Shown: positions 8,712 to 19,309 of the stretch, one piece after another | Layout of the letters: each line of letters begins with the position of its first letter | How positions within the stretch are numbered: the first letter of the stretch is position 1 | NCBI GenBank assembly: GCA_944320855.1 | Contig: CALUJF010000009.1 | Coordinates: forward strand, 1-64,000 | Source of the DNA: an uncultured Phocaeicola sp. | GTDB taxonomy: Bacteria > Bacteroidota > Bacteroidia > Bacteroidales > Bacteroidaceae | Length of the DNA: 64,000 nt | Direction of reading: 5' to 3' | Notes under the pieces: generated by a model | Databases searched by the model: none | What the model was told of the DNA's origin: nothing | What the model saw: the letters and a program-made list of their open reading frames with translations, nothing else | Made by a program: the position numbers and the translations under genes

Positions 8712-9965
8712 ATGGCCAAAAAAGAGGAAACTGTAAGCTTGATTGACACGTTTTCGGAGTTCAAGGAGCTGAAGAACATTGACCGCACCACAATGGTGGG
8801 AGTATTGGAAGAGTCTTTCCGTAGCGTAATCGCTAAGATGTTCGGTTCGGATGAAAATTACGATGTGATAGTAAATCCTGATAAGGGAGATTTTGAAATA
8901 TGGCGTAACCGTGAAGTCGTGGCTGATGAGGATTTCACTAATGCCAACAGACAAATCTCACTTACAGAAGCGAGAAAAATTGATGCTTCTTATGAAGTTG
9001 GTGAGGAAGTTACGGATGAAGTTATCTTTGAGAAATTCGGACGTAGAGCTATCTTGAATCTGAGACAGACATTGGCTTCTAAAATTCTTGAACTTGAAAA
9101 GGACAGCTTGTATAATAAGTATATTGAACAGGTTGGAAAAGTTGTCAGTGCAGAAGTTTATCAGATTTGGAAGAAGGAAATCCTGATGTTGGATGACGAA
9201 GGTAATGAATTGCTCTTGCCTAAGACGGAACAGATTCCTGGCGATTTCTATAGAAAAGGCGAAACTGCACGTGCGGTTGTTGCCAGAGTGGACAACAGAA
9301 ACAATAATCCTAAAATCATCTTGAGCCGTACTTCTCCTGTTTTCCTGCAGAGATTGTTTGAACAGGAAGTTCCTGAAATAAATGACGGTATCATTACTAT
9401 TAAGAAGATTGCACGTATCCCGGGAGAAAGAGCTAAAATTGCTGTTGAGTCATACGATGAGAGAATTGACCCGGTAGGAGCATGTGTCGGTGTGAAGGGC
9501 TCAAGAATACATGGTATTGTGCGTGAGTTGCGTAATGAGAATATTGATGTAATCAACTATACATCTAATATTCAGCTGTTCATCCAGAGAGCTTTAAGCC
9601 CTGCAAAGATTTCATCAATCATTATGCATGAAGATGAGAAGAGGGCTGAGGTTTACCTGAAACCGGAAGAAGTGTCTTTGGCTATCGGTAAGGGTGGTAT
9701 GAATATTAAACTTGCCAGCATGCTTACTGAATATACGATAGATGTTTATCGTGAACTTGATGAAAATGCAGTAGAGGATGATATCTATTTGGATGAATTC
9801 AAGGATGAAATAGATGAATGGGTAATCAATGCTATCAAAGGTATAGGTATTGATACAGCTAAAGGTGTATTGAACGCTCCAAGAGAAATGCTTATCGAAA
9901 AGGCTGACCTCGAGGAAAATACTGTAGATGATGTGTTGCGTATTTTGAAGGCTGAATTTGAATAA
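8712..9965 (+). CDS. nusA: Transcription termination/antitermination factor NusA
   Basis: This 417-residue RNA polymerase-binding factor controls pausing, termination and antitermination. It has the N-terminal polymerase-binding domain (about 1-130), an S1 domain (about 135-205), and two KH RNA-binding domains with VGVKGSRIHGI near 260 and IGKGGMNIKLA near 323. A short helical C-terminal region follows. The length matches NusA proteins that lack the duplicated acidic repeats of Escherichia coli. It is co-transcribed with rimP. Confidence 0.97.
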   Translation: MAKKEETVSLIDTFSEFKELKNIDRTTMVGVLEESFRSVIAKMFGSDENYDVIVNPDKGDFEIWRNREVVADEDFTNANRQISLTEARKIDASYEVGEEVTDEVIFEKFGRRAILNLRQTLASKILELEKDSLYNKYIEQVGKVVSAEVYQIWKKEILMLDDEGNELLLPKTEQIPGDFYRKGETARAVVARVDNRNNNPKIILSRTSPVFLQRLFEQEVPEINDGIITIKKIARIPGERAKIAVESYDERIDPVGACVGVKGSRIHGIVRELRNENIDVINYTSNIQLFIQRALSPAKISSIIMHEDEKRAEVYLKPEEVSLAIGKGGMNIKLASMLTEYTIDVYRELDENAVEDDIYLDEFKDEIDEWVINAIKGIGIDTAKGVLNAPREMLIEKADLEENTVDDVLRILKAEFE

Positions 9966-9976
9966 TCATGGATACA

Positions 9977-10018
9977 AAATAAAGAATGTGCAGAATTAAA
10001 ACTGTTCATTCTTTATTT
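9977..10018 (+). terminator. Stem-loop between nusA and infB
   Basis: A 12-bp perfect stem (9977-9988 with 10007-10018, 18-base loop) ends in an AT-rich tract. It may lower or process the infB message within the operon rather than end it fully. Confidence 0.5.
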
Positions 10019-10120
10019 TATTCAATGCCGGTTCTGCCTTATATATTGTTTGATGACTATGGGCCAGTTAATTCATTTGGCTGGTTTGGATTGTTAATTT
10101 TAAATTGTTAATTGAATTTT

Positions 10121-13027
10121 ATGACGATAAGACTTAATAAAGTAGCAAGAGATTTGAATGTAGGGATAGCGACAGCTGTTGACTTCTTGCAGAAAAAAGG
10201 ATACAGCGTCGAGGCTAATCCAAATACAAAGATTACAGAGGAGCAGTATGCAGAACTGGTTAAAGAGTTCAATAAAGACAAGGATTTGAAGTTGAAGTCT
10301 GAAAAGATTATTCAAGAGCGTCAGAATAAAGAACGAAATAAGGCTTCGGTTTCTATTGACGACATTGCAGGTGATGTAGTGAAAGCGGAGACTGTAGCAG
10401 CAGAAGAAGTGCGCCAGAAATTTAAACCGATTGGGAAAATTGATTTGGATAGCCTGAATAGAAAAAAGAGTAAGCCGGCCGTGGTTGAAAATGAGAATAA
10501 AGAAGTTAAAGAACAGGTTGAGGCTGAAACAAAAATGACAGAAGAAGTGAAAGCGGAACCTGTACAGGAGAAAGTGGTAGAGGAGAAACCGCAGGAACAG
10601 AAGCCTATAATAATAGAGGATAAAGAAACCAAACACGCGGATGCAGAAGCAAACGAAGTTATAAATAAGCCGATGGAAGAAAAAAAAGAAGAAGCTGAAA
10701 ACAAAATAAATGATGACGGTGTCTTTAAAATCCGTCCTACAGAGTTTAAGTCTAAGATTAATGTTGTCGGACAGATTGATTTGGCAGCATTGAACCAGTC
10801 TACACGCCCAAAGAAGAAATCGAAAGAAGAAAAGCGTAAGGAGAGAGAAGAAAAGGATAAGATGCGTCAGGAACAGCGTAAACAGATGAAGGATGCTATT
10901 ATCAAGGAAATACGCAAGAGTGATGAAAAGTCTGAAAAGGGCGGTGAGGATACATCTAAAAAGAAGAAACGCAATAGAATAAACAAAGAACGCGTAGATA
11001 TATATAATGCGCAGCCGGCACAGTCGCATAACTCTGGTTCGAAGAGTGAAAAAGCCGGTAAAAATCAGGGTGGCGGAAAGAACTCCGGTAAGGAAAAGTT
11101 CAAGAAACCTGTAGTAAAACAGGAAGTCAGCGATGAAGATGTAGCTAAGCAGATTAAGGAAACTCTTGCACGTCTGACTAACAAGGGTAAGAACAAGGCT
11201 GCCAAATATCGTAAGGAAAAACGTGAAAATATCCAGAACCGCCAGCTTGAGCAGGAAGAACTCGAAATGGAAGAAAGCAAAGTGCTTAAACTTACTGAGT
11301 TCGTTACTGCAAATGAACTTGCCAACATGATGGATATATCTGTTACTCAGGTCATCTCTACATGTATGAGTGTGGGAATCATGGTTTCTATCAACCAGCG
11401 TCTTGATGCTGAAACTATCAATCTTGTAGCCGAAGAATTCGGATATAAGACTGAATATGTAAGTGCAGAAGTTGCACAGGCTATTGAAGAAGAAGCCGAT
11501 GCTGAAGAAGATCTCGAGCCACGTGCTCCGATTGTTACTGTGATGGGACACGTAGACCACGGTAAGACTTCATTGCTTGACTATATCCGTAAAGCTAACG
11601 TTATTGCCGGTGAGGCCGGTGGTATCACTCAGCACATCGGTGCTTACAATGTGAAACTGGATGACGGTCGTCGTATCACATTCCTCGATACTCCGGGACA
11701 TGAGGCGTTTACAGCGATGCGTGCCCGTGGTGCTAAGGTTACTGACGTGGTAATCATTATCGTTGCTGCCGATGATAACGTGATGCCTCAGACTAAGGAA
11801 GCTATCAACCATGCTATGGCTGCCGGAGTACCTATCGTATTCGCAATCAATAAGGTTGATAAGCCTAATGCTAACCCAGATAAGATAAAAGAAGAACTTG
11901 CAGCCATGAACTTCCTTGTAGAAGAATGGGGTGGTAAGTATCAGTCACAGGATATCTCTGCAAAGACAGGTCTTGGTGTTAAAGACTTGTTGGAGAAAGT
12001 ATTGCTTGAAGCCGAAATGCTTGACCTTAAAGCAAACCCTAACCGTAAGGCAACAGGTTCTATCATTGAATCGTCTTTGGATAAGGGACGCGGATATGTT
12101 GCTACAGTACTTGTATCGAACGGTACATTGCACGTGGGTGACATCGTATTGGCTGGTACTTCATACGGTAAGGTTAAGGCTATGTTCAACGAGCGTAACC
12201 AGCGTATGAAAGAAGCAGGTCCTGCAGAACCGGTATTGATACTTGGTCTTAACGGTGCTCCTGCTGCAGGTGATACATTCCACGTATTCGATACAGACCA
12301 GGAAGCTCGCGAAATTGCCAACAAGCGTGAACAGCTTGCCCGCGAACAGGGATTGCGTACTCAGAAGATGCTTACTCTTGACGAAGTGGGACGCCGTCTT
12401 GCATTGGGAGATTTCCATGAACTTAACATCATCGTTAAGGGTGACGTGGACGGTTCTGTAGAAGCATTGAGCGACTCGCTTATCAAACTTTCTACTGAAC
12501 AGATTCAGGTCAATGTTATACATAAGGGAGTTGGTCAGATTTCAGAGTCAGATGTATCATTGGCTGCTGCTTCTGATGCCATCATTGTCGGTTTCCAGGT
12601 ACGTCCTTCAAGCAATGCTGCTAAGCTTGCAGAACAGGAAGGAGTTGATATCCGTAAGTATTCTATCATTTACGATGCTATCGAAGAAGTCAAGGCCGCA
12701 ATGGAAGGTATGCTTGCTCCAACATTGAAGGAACAGGTTACAGCTACTATCGAGGTTCGCGAAGTGTTCAACATCAGCAAGGTTGGACAGGTTGCCGGAG
12801 CTATGGTTAAGACCGGTAAGGTTAAGCGTTCAGACAAGGCTCGCCTTATCCGCGACGGTATCGTTGTATTTACAGGTTCTATCAATGCCTTGAAACGCTT
12901 CAAGGATGATGTTAAGGAAGTAGGTACAAACTTCGAGTGTGGTATCAGCCTCACTAACTGTAATGATATTAAAGTGGGCGATATTATCGAAACTTACGAA
13001 GAAGTTGAAGTAAAGCAAACACTGTAA
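10121..13027 (+). CDS. infB: Translation initiation factor IF-2
   Basis: This 968-residue GTPase brings initiator tRNA to the 30S ribosome. The N-terminus ([15 protein letters not shown]) is the IF2_N domain. Residues about 60-390 are a long Lys/Glu-rich low-complexity linker. The GTPase domain has GHVDHGKT near 476, DTPGHEAF near 523 and NKVDKPN near 576, followed by the beta-barrel and C-terminal fMet-tRNA-binding domains. I chose the ATG at 10121; the reading can start 9 bases earlier only at a TTG. Codon use becomes more biased in the G domain, as expected for a highly expressed protein. Confidence 0.97.
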   Translation: MTIRLNKVARDLNVGIATAVDFLQKKGYSVEANPNTKITEEQYAELVKEFNKDKDLKLKSEKIIQERQNKERNKASVSIDDIAGDVVKAETVAAEEVRQKFKPIGKIDLDSLNRKKSKPAVVENENKEVKEQVEAETKMTEEVKAEPVQEKVVEEKPQEQKPIIIEDKETKHADAEANEVINKPMEEKKEEAENKINDDGVFKIRPTEFKSKINVVGQIDLAALNQSTRPKKKSKEEKRKEREEKDKMRQEQRKQMKDAIIKEIRKSDEKSEKGGEDTSKKKKRNRINKERVDIYNAQPAQSHNSGSKSEKAGKNQGGGKNSGKEKFKKPVVKQEVSDEDVAKQIKETLARLTNKGKNKAAKYRKEKRENIQNRQLEQEELEMEESKVLKLTEFVTANELANMMDISVTQVISTCMSVGIMVSINQRLDAETINLVAEEFGYKTEYVSAEVAQAIEEEADAEEDLEPRAPIVTVMGHVDHGKTSLLDYIRKANVIAGEAGGITQHIGAYNVKLDDGRRITFLDTPGHEAFTAMRARGAKVTDVVIIIVAADDNVMPQTKEAINHAMAAGVPIVFAINKVDKPNANPDKIKEELAAMNFLVEEWGGKYQSQDISAKTGLGVKDLLEKVLLEAEMLDLKANPNRKATGSIIESSLDKGRGYVATVLVSNGTLHVGDIVLAGTSYGKVKAMFNERNQRMKEAGPAEPVLILGLNGAPAAGDTFHVFDTDQEAREIANKREQLAREQGLRTQKMLTLDEVGRRLALGDFHELNIIVKGDVDGSVEALSDSLIKLSTEQIQVNVIHKGVGQISESDVSLAAASDAIIVGFQVRPSSNAAKLAEQEGVDIRKYSIIYDAIEEVKAAMEGMLAPTLKEQVTATIEVREVFNISKVGQVAGAMVKTGKVKRSDKARLIRDGIVVFTGSINALKRFKDDVKEVGTNFECGISLTNCNDIKVGDIIETYEEVEVKQTL

Positions 13028-13041
13028 TAACAATATTTTAG

Positions 13042-13105
13042 AGTGAAAAGTGAGGAATGAAAAGGCGGCTCTGTCTGGCTTCATTCTTCATTTTTCATTC
13101 TTTGT
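13042..13105. repeat. Long-armed intergenic repeat (family B), infB/cvpA
   Basis: The arm 13044-13061 (TGAAAAGTGAGGAATGAA) pairs with 13080-13097 with two mismatches, around a GC-richer core (GGCTCTGTCTGGCTTC). Similar arms and core recur at 17337-17452 and 41178-41330, so this is one member of a dispersed family. It may also serve as the 3' hairpin of the infB message. Confidence 0.6.
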
Positions 13106-13109
13106 TTTA

Positions 13110-13151
13110 TCGGTATCTAAAGAACTTGAAAACTAACAAACTAATATAGCA
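13110..13151 (+). repeat. A-rich leader of cvpA
   Basis: The 40 bases before the start codon contain AACTTGAAAACTAACAAACT, close to the AACTTAAAAACTCACAAACT motif repeated before lpxB and the DUF4435 gene. No Shine-Dalgarno sequence is seen. A-rich leaders are common in Bacteroidota. Confidence 0.4.
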
Positions 13152-13691
13152 ATGATTCTTGAAGCCTTATCTTTTCAGTTAAGCGTTTTGGATTGGATTA
13201 TTATCGCCATTATAGCAATAGGTATATTGTTAGGATTTATGAAAGGGGCTGTAAAACAGGCTGCAACCATAGTCGGACTTGTTGCCGGACTGTTACTGGC
13301 GCGTGCTTTGTTCTCGCAGTTGGGAGAAAGACTGGCTGTAGAACTTGGAACATCAGTATCCGTATCTCAGGTGATAGCTTTTTTCCTGATTTGGATACTT
13401 GTCCCTGTTGTATTTCTTCTTTTGGCCTCCATGCTTACCAAGGCGTTGGAAATAGTACATTTAGGCATAGTAAACAGACTGTTGGGAGCATTGCTCGGAG
13501 CGTTGAAATATGCCTTTATTGTAAGCCTGGCTATTAGCTTTTTAGAATATATTGACAATAAAGATGAACTGATAAATCGAACCGTTAAGCAATCTTCTTT
13601 GTTATATTATCCGGTGAAGGAACTTTCCGGTCTCTTTATTCCGACATTAAAGAATGTGACAAATGAGATTATTCAAACAGATATAATATAA
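13152..13691 (+). CDS. CvpA family membrane protein
   Basis: This 179-residue protein has about four hydrophobic membrane segments (about 12-30, 35-55, 70-95 and 108-132) and the glycine-rich loop GFMKGAVKQAATIVGLVAG typical of the CvpA family. CvpA proteins are needed for colicin V export in E. coli and for bile-salt or envelope-stress tolerance in other bacteria; the molecular activity is not settled. It ends 6 bases before sufB and may share a transcript with it. Confidence 0.85.
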   Translation: MILEALSFQLSVLDWIIIAIIAIGILLGFMKGAVKQAATIVGLVAGLLLARALFSQLGERLAVELGTSVSVSQVIAFFLIWILVPVVFLLLASMLTKALEIVHLGIVNRLLGALLGALKYAFIVSLAISFLEYIDNKDELINRTVKQSSLLYYPVKELSGLFIPTLKNVTNEIIQTDII

Positions 13692-13697
13692 TTACAT

Positions 13698-15149
13698 ATG
13701 CAAGAAGAACCTAATAAATATGTAAAGGAACTGACGCAGGAGAAATATAAATATGGTTTCACTACTGATGTTCATACAGATATAATAGAAAAAGGACTAA
13801 ATGAAGATGTCGTTCGTCTGATTTCTGAAAAGAAGGGTGAACCTGAATGGCTTCTTGAATTTCGTCTGAAGGCATACAGATATTGGCTGACAATGGAGAT
13901 GCCTACATGGGCTCATCTTAATATTCCTGAGATAGATTATCAGGCAATATCATATTATGCCGACCCTACGAAGAAGAAGGAAGGACCTAAATCAATGGAG
14001 GAAGTAGATCCGGAACTCTTGAAAACATTCAATAAACTTGGTATTCCATTGGAAGAGCAGATGGCATTGAGCGGAATGGCTGTAGATGCCGTTATGGACT
14101 CTGTGTCTGTAAAGACTACTTTCAAGGAAACACTTATGGAGAAGGGCATCATCTTCTGCTCCATGAGTGAGGCTGTCAGAGAACACCCTGATTTGGTGAA
14201 GAAATACCTTGGCTCGGTTGTAGGCTATCGTGATAATTTCTTTGCGGCCCTTAACTCAGCTGTATTCAGCGACGGTTCGTTCGTATATATTCCTAAGGGA
14301 GTGCGTTGCCCGATGGAACTTTCTACATACTTCCGTATCAATGCTGCCAATACAGGCCAGTTTGAAAGAACACTGATTGTGGCCGATGACGACAGCTATG
14401 TTTCATACCTCGAAGGATGTACCGCTCCTATGCGCGATGAAAACCAGTTGCATGCCGCTATTGTTGAAATCGTGGTAATGGACCGTGCTGAAGTGAAATA
14501 CTCTACCGTACAGAACTGGTATCCGGGTGATGCCGAAGGAAAGGGTGGTGTCTATAATTTCGTGACAAAACGAGGAATCTGCAAGGGTAATGACAGCAAG
14601 CTTTCATGGACACAGGTGGAAACAGGTTCTGCCATCACATGGAAATATCCAAGCTGTATTCTTGCCGGTGACAATTCCACGGCAGAGTTCTATTCAGTGG
14701 CTGTAACTAACAATTACCAGCAGGCGGATACAGGTACCAAGATGATACATCTCGGAAAGAACACTCGTTCTACAATCGTAAGTAAGGGTATCAGTGCCGG
14801 AAAGAGTCAGAACTCATATCGCGGACTTGTACGTGTATCTGAAAGAGCTGACAATGCACGTAACTATAGCCAGTGCGACTCACTGTTGTTAGGTAGCAAG
14901 TGCGGTGCCCATACATTCCCATATATGGATATTCATAATGAGACAGCAGTGGTAGAGCATGAAGCTACAACATCCAAGATTTCTGAAGACCAGTTGTTCT
15001 ATTGCAACCAGCGAGGTATAAACACAGAGGATGCCATAGGACTTATCGTAAACGGATACGCTAAAGAAGTTATAAACAAGCTTCCTATGGAGTTTGCTGT
15101 TGAGGCTCAGAAGCTTCTGTCAGTGTCACTCGAAGGAAGTGTAGGATAA
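13698..15149 (+). CDS. sufB: Fe-S cluster assembly scaffold SufB
   Basis: This 483-residue core subunit of the SufBCD complex builds iron-sulfur clusters in the cytoplasm. The family segments [30 protein letters not shown] and [13 protein letters not shown] are all visible, and the right-handed beta-helix region covers about residues 170-420. The length is normal. It begins a sufB-sufC-sufD-sufS block. No SufA, SufE or SufR is encoded nearby. Confidence 0.97.
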   Translation: MQEEPNKYVKELTQEKYKYGFTTDVHTDIIEKGLNEDVVRLISEKKGEPEWLLEFRLKAYRYWLTMEMPTWAHLNIPEIDYQAISYYADPTKKKEGPKSMEEVDPELLKTFNKLGIPLEEQMALSGMAVDAVMDSVSVKTTFKETLMEKGIIFCSMSEAVREHPDLVKKYLGSVVGYRDNFFAALNSAVFSDGSFVYIPKGVRCPMELSTYFRINAANTGQFERTLIVADDDSYVSYLEGCTAPMRDENQLHAAIVEIVVMDRAEVKYSTVQNWYPGDAEGKGGVYNFVTKRGICKGNDSKLSWTQVETGSAITWKYPSCILAGDNSTAEFYSVAVTNNYQQADTGTKMIHLGKNTRSTIVSKGISAGKSQNSYRGLVRVSERADNARNYSQCDSLLLGSKCGAHTFPYMDIHNETAVVEHEATTSKISEDQLFYCNQRGINTEDAIGLIVNGYAKEVINKLPMEFAVEAQKLLSVSLEGSVG

Positions 15150-15162
15150 AAAAATATATATT

Positions 15163-15915
15163 ATGTTAGAGATAAAAGACTTACATGCCAATATTAACGG
15201 CAAAGAGATATTGAAAGGTATTAACCTGACTGTAAAGCCGGGTGAGGTTCATGCTATAATGGGACCAAACGGCTCTGGTAAAAGTACATTGAGCAATGTG
15301 CTTGTCGGACATCCTGCATACGAAGTAACAAAAGGTTCTGTTACATTCCTTGGAAAAGACCTGCTGAGTCTTAAACCTGAAGACCGCAGTCACGAAGGAT
15401 TGTTCCTTTCATTCCAGTATCCGGTAGAGATTCCTGGAGTAAGCATGGTAAACTTTATGCGTGCTGCAGTTAATGAGCAACGTAAATATAAAGGTCTGCC
15501 TGCACTTACTGCAAGTGAATTTCTGAAACTGATGAGACAGAAACGTGAAATAGTTGAGCTTGACAGCAAGCTTGCCAACCGTTCTGTAAACGAAGGATTC
15601 TCCGGTGGTGAAAAGAAACGTAACGAGATTTTCCAGATGGCGATGCTTGAACCGAAGTTGAGCATCCTTGACGAAACAGACTCTGGTCTTGACATCGACG
15701 CTTTGCGTATCGTAGCCGAAGGTGTGAACAAGCTCAAGACTCCAGAAACAAGCTGTATCGTTATTACCCACTATCAGCGTCTGTTGGATTATATCAAACC
15801 GGACATCGTACATGTACTTTACAAAGGACGTATCGTGAAGACTGCAGGTCCTGAACTTGCACTCGAACTTGAAGAGAAGGGTTATGACTGGATTAAGAAA
15901 GAATTGGGCGAATAA
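15163..15915 (+). CDS. sufC: Fe-S assembly ATPase SufC
   Basis: This 250-residue ABC-type ATPase powers the SufBCD scaffold. It shows Walker A GPNGSGKS (about 34-41), signature FSGGEKKR (about 146), Walker [13 protein letters not shown] (about 165) and the H-loop VITHYQR. The KKRNE segment after the signature and the D-loop are as in other SufC proteins. It starts 13 bases after sufB and is translated with it. Confidence 0.97.
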   Translation: MLEIKDLHANINGKEILKGINLTVKPGEVHAIMGPNGSGKSTLSNVLVGHPAYEVTKGSVTFLGKDLLSLKPEDRSHEGLFLSFQYPVEIPGVSMVNFMRAAVNEQRKYKGLPALTASEFLKLMRQKREIVELDSKLANRSVNEGFSGGEKKRNEIFQMAMLEPKLSILDETDSGLDIDALRIVAEGVNKLKTPETSCIVITHYQRLLDYIKPDIVHVLYKGRIVKTAGPELALELEEKGYDWIKKELGE

Positions 15916-15971
15916 TAGCCTGATTACCGACCGGTTAAAATAACGTTTAATAAGTGTTTAGATAGAAAAAC

Positions 15972-17336
15972 ATGAAAGCAGAACAACAATATATAGACCT
16001 TTTCACCCAATGTGAAGCCATGATATGCCGCCACAGCTCAGACGTGCTTAACGCTCCGCGTGCCAAGGCATTTGCCGATTTCGAGGCAGCAGGATTTCCT
16101 TCACAGAAGGTTGAGAAGTACAAATATACGGATGTCGCAAAGTTCTTTGCACCGGACTACGGATTGAACCTGAACCGATTGGAGATACCGGTAAATCCGT
16201 ATGAAGTGTTCAAGTGCGACGTTCCGAATATGAGCACTTCGCTTTATTTCGTGGTGAACGATACATTCGATACACATGACAATCCTGCCGCACAGCTTCC
16301 AGCCGGAGTTATCTTCGGAAGCCTGAAAGATGTGGCAAAGGAAAATCCTGAATTCGTGAAGAAATACTATTCGCAGTTGGCTGATACTTCGAAGGACAGT
16401 ATCACTGCATTCAACACAATGTTTGCACAGGATGGTGTGTTTATGTATGTACCTAAGAATGTAGTATTGGAGAAACCTATACAGTTGGTCAATATCCTTC
16501 GTGCTGATGTCAATTTCATGGTTAATCGTCGTGTCGTTATAGTTCTCGAAGACGGCGCACAGGCCAAACTGTTAGTATGCGACCATGCTATGGACGATGT
16601 GAATTTCCTTTCAACACAGGTAGTGGAAATCTTCGTAGGCGAGAATGCCTATTTCGATTTGTACGAGCTCGAGGAAACACATAACTCTACAGTACGTTTC
16701 AGCAATCTGTATGTACATCAGGAAGCAAACAGCAATGTATTGCTTAACGGAATGACACTTCATAACGGTACAACACGTAATACATCAGAAGTGACTCTTG
16801 CCGGTAAGGGAGCAGAAATCACCCTTTGTGGAATGGCTATTGCCGATAAGAACGAACAGGTAGATAACAATACATTCATCGATCATAAGGCTTCTGACTG
16901 TACAAGTACTGAACTCTTCAAGTATGTACTTGATGATCAGGCTGTAGGTGCATTCTCCGGTACAGTGCTTGTCCGCGAAGGTGCCCAGCGTACAAACTCA
17001 CAGCAGACAAACAGTAATATATGTGCAACACGCGAGTCACGTATGTACACACAGCCACAGCTTGAGATTTATGCCGACGACGTGAAATGTTCTCACGGAG
17101 CTACCGTAGGACAGCTTGACGAAAACGCATTGTTCTACATGCAGCAGCGTGGTATCAGTCTGAAGGAAGCACGTCTGTTATTGATGTTTGCATTCGTCAA
17201 TGAAGTTATCGACAAGATACGTATGGATGCTCTCAAAGACCGTCTTCATCTTCTTGTAGAAAAACGATTCCGTGGCGAACTGAACAAGTGTCAGGGATGT
17301 GCGATATGTGGTTCAAATAAAAAAGAAACTAATTAA
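15972..17336 (+). CDS. sufD: Fe-S cluster assembly protein SufD
   Basis: This 454-residue partner of SufB in the SufBC2D complex shows the paralogous beta-helix and the SufD-type C-terminal segments SHGATVGQLDENALFYMQQRGIS and RIRMDALKD-like helix. SufD helps iron entry into the scaffold. The last residues hold three cysteines (CQGCAIC), a tail I would check against other Bacteroidales SufD proteins since it resembles a small metal site. The start is 56 bases after sufC. Confidence 0.95.
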   Translation: MKAEQQYIDLFTQCEAMICRHSSDVLNAPRAKAFADFEAAGFPSQKVEKYKYTDVAKFFAPDYGLNLNRLEIPVNPYEVFKCDVPNMSTSLYFVVNDTFDTHDNPAAQLPAGVIFGSLKDVAKENPEFVKKYYSQLADTSKDSITAFNTMFAQDGVFMYVPKNVVLEKPIQLVNILRADVNFMVNRRVVIVLEDGAQAKLLVCDHAMDDVNFLSTQVVEIFVGENAYFDLYELEETHNSTVRFSNLYVHQEANSNVLLNGMTLHNGTTRNTSEVTLAGKGAEITLCGMAIADKNEQVDNNTFIDHKASDCTSTELFKYVLDDQAVGAFSGTVLVREGAQRTNSQQTNSNICATRESRMYTQPQLEIYADDVKCSHGATVGQLDENALFYMQQRGISLKEARLLLMFAFVNEVIDKIRMDALKDRLHLLVEKRFRGELNKCQGCAICGSNKKETN

Positions 17337-17452
17337 TAATTAATAATGAAAAATTAAAAACGGATGAGTGACATCTGGCTTAATTCTTAATAGGCTCTGT
17401 TGTCCGTCTGTTCTTCATTTTTAATTCTTAGTTTTTAATTCTTAATTAGCAA
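17337..17452. repeat. Long-armed intergenic repeat (family B), sufD/sufS
   Basis: The left arm (AATAATGAAAAATTAAAAA, 17342-17360) and right arm (TTCTTCATTTTTAATTCTTA, 17411-17430) are near reverse complements and bracket a core (CTGGCTTAATTCTTAATAGG, 17375-17394, then CTCTGTTGTCCG). A second right-arm copy lies at 17431-17448. The core matches that of the element at 41178-41330. Confidence 0.65.
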
Positions 17453-17455
17453 AAA

Positions 17456-18673
17456 ATGTACGATATTCAGAAAATAAGAGAAGACTTTCCGATACTGTCA
17501 AGAACAGTATATGGCAAGCCGTTGATATACTTGGACAATGGAGCTACCACACAGAAACCAAAGTGTGTGGTAGATGCAATTGTCGATGAGTATTATTCTG
17601 TAAATGCCAATGTACACCGCGGTGTTCATTTCCTTTCACAGCAGGCAACAAATTTGCATGAGGCATCGCGCGAAACTGTGCGTAAGTTTATAAATGCGCG
17701 CAGCACGTCGGAGATAATCTTTACTCGCGGAACAACCGAGAGTATAAATCTCGTAGCTTCATCATTCACAGATGCCTTTATGAAGGAAGGAGATGAAGTT
17801 ATAGTTTCGGTGATGGAGCATCACAGCAACATCGTTTCATGGCAGATTCAGGCACTCCGTAAAGGAATAGTTCTGAAAGTTATTCCTATGAACGACCGTG
17901 GCGAACTGTTGATTGACGAATACGAGAAACTGTTCTCTCCGCGTACAAAACTTGTTTCCGTAGCTCACGTTTCAAATGTTCTCGGAACAATAAATCCGGT
18001 GAAGCAGATTGCGTCAATAGCTCATGCCCACAATGTTCCTGTATTGATAGACGGAGCTCAGGGTATTCCACACATGAAGGTGGATGTACAGGATATTGAT
18101 GCCGATTTCTATGTGTTCAGTGCACATAAGATTTATGGTCCTACCGGTATAGGAGTACTTTATGGCAAGGAAGATCTTCTTGACAAGATGCCTCCTTATC
18201 AAGGTGGTGGAGAGATGATAAAGAATGTAAGTTTCGAAGGAACGACATTCAACGAACTGCCTTTCAAGTTCGAAGCCGGAACGCCTGATTATGTAGGTTC
18301 TACTGCAATGGCAAAAGCATTGGACTATGTTTCTGCCATAGGTATGGATAATATAGCTGCCCATGAACATGAACTTATCATGTATGCTATGCAGCGTATG
18401 AAAGAAATCCCTGGAATGCGTATCTTTGGTGAGGCAGAACATAAGGGAGGAGTTATTTCATTCCTTGTTGGAGATATCCATCATTTCGATATGGGAACAT
18501 TGCTCGACCGCCTCGGAATAGCAGTCCGCACCGGACATCATTGTGCCGAACCTCTCATGCACCGTTTGGGAATAGAAGGAACAGTGAGGGCTTCATTCGG
18601 TATGTACAACACTAAAGAAGAAATCGATGCTCTGATTGCCGGTATTGAGAGGGTGAGCAAGATGTTCGGATGA
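17456..18673 (+). CDS. sufS: Cysteine desulfurase SufS
   Basis: This 405-residue PLP enzyme removes sulfur from cysteine and supplies it to the Suf scaffold. Lys225 in SAHKIYGP is the PLP lysine, and Cys363 in TGHHCAEP is the catalytic cysteine in the class II (SufS/CsdA) setting. N-terminal YLDNGATTQKP and HRGVHFLS are also family motifs. It is the last suf gene and is followed by an 11-bp periodic hairpin shared with the convergent Nudix gene. Confidence 0.96.
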   Translation: MYDIQKIREDFPILSRTVYGKPLIYLDNGATTQKPKCVVDAIVDEYYSVNANVHRGVHFLSQQATNLHEASRETVRKFINARSTSEIIFTRGTTESINLVASSFTDAFMKEGDEVIVSVMEHHSNIVSWQIQALRKGIVLKVIPMNDRGELLIDEYEKLFSPRTKLVSVAHVSNVLGTINPVKQIASIAHAHNVPVLIDGAQGIPHMKVDVQDIDADFYVFSAHKIYGPTGIGVLYGKEDLLDKMPPYQGGGEMIKNVSFEGTTFNELPFKFEAGTPDYVGSTAMAKALDYVSAIGMDNIAAHEHELIMYAMQRMKEIPGMRIFGEAEHKGGVISFLVGDIHHFDMGTLLDRLGIAVRTGHHCAEPLMHRLGIEGTVRASFGMYNTKEEIDALIAGIERVSKMFG

Positions 18674-18696
18674 TAGACATTGCAAATTATTATAGC

Positions 18697-18747
18697 CTCA
18701 AATGGCGTTTAAACAGTATTTAAAAGCTGTTTAAACGCCATTTAATG
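18697..18747. repeat. 11-bp periodic array and bidirectional terminator, sufS/Nudix
   Basis: TTTAAA cores start at 18708, 18719 and 18730, with related bases at 18697 and 18741, so units are exactly 11 bases long. The array folds into a perfect 17-bp stem (18700-18716 with 18727-18743) and lies between convergent genes. Confidence 0.8.
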
Positions 18748-18763
18748 TTATATGGATATAGGA

Positions 18764-19261
18764 TTAAAATCCAAGCCTCTTGAACTCACTCTCAAAATTT
18801 GGAGTGAAAACTTCTTTCCCCATGTTTGCCTTAATTTCCTCTATACTCCAGAATCTGCCTCCATCCAGTTCTTCTGACGGATGTATCTCACCGTCATAAA
18901 CAGTCTTGTGGGCAAAAACAAGTTCTTTCTCGCGTGCGGATTCGAACACGTAGTGTGTAAGAAGTTCAGGAGTGAAATCTTCTATTCCCAGTTCTTCTCT
19001 GACTTCGCGTTTCAGAGCCATTTCCACACTTTCTCCTAAGTCGATGTGACCTCCTACTGCAGTATCCCATTTTCCCGGCTGTATGTCTTTCCATTCCGGA
19101 CGTTTTTGGAGATACAGTTCTCCTCGGCTGTTGAAAACATGCAGATGTACCACCGGATGCAGCAGCTTGCTACCGCTGTGACACTCGCCTCTTGTTGCTG
19201 CAGACAGGATGTTTCCGTCCTCATCTACTACAGGGAACATTTCTTCGCTATTATCTTTCAT
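18764..19261 (-). CDS. Nudix hydrolase
   Basis: This 165-residue protein has the Nudix box in GGHIDLGESVEMALKREV continuing REELGIED. It belongs to the IDI-like Nudix group with KLLHPVVHLHVFN and YLQKRPEWKD, enzymes that hydrolyse nucleoside-diphosphate-linked compounds; the substrate cannot be told. The ATG at 19261 is chosen over an upstream in-frame TTG at 19285. It lies downstream of queA on the same strand, with a short repeat-containing spacer, so the two may be co-transcribed. Confidence 0.88.
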   Translation of the reverse strand: MKDNSEEMFPVVDEDGNILSAATRGECHSGSKLLHPVVHLHVFNSRGELYLQKRPEWKDIQPGKWDTAVGGHIDLGESVEMALKREVREELGIEDFTPELLTHYVFESAREKELVFAHKTVYDGEIHPSEELDGGRFWSIEEIKANMGKEVFTPNFESEFKRLGF

Positions 19262-19309
19262 ATTATGATATCTAAAAACTAACAACTAAGAACTAACAAC
19301 TGACAATCA

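Noticed and set aside
10100-11560. 486-codon minus-strand frame opposite infB
   Set aside because: Its Phe/Leu-rich composition is the mirror of the Lys/Glu-rich IF-2 linker; it has no start context or domain.
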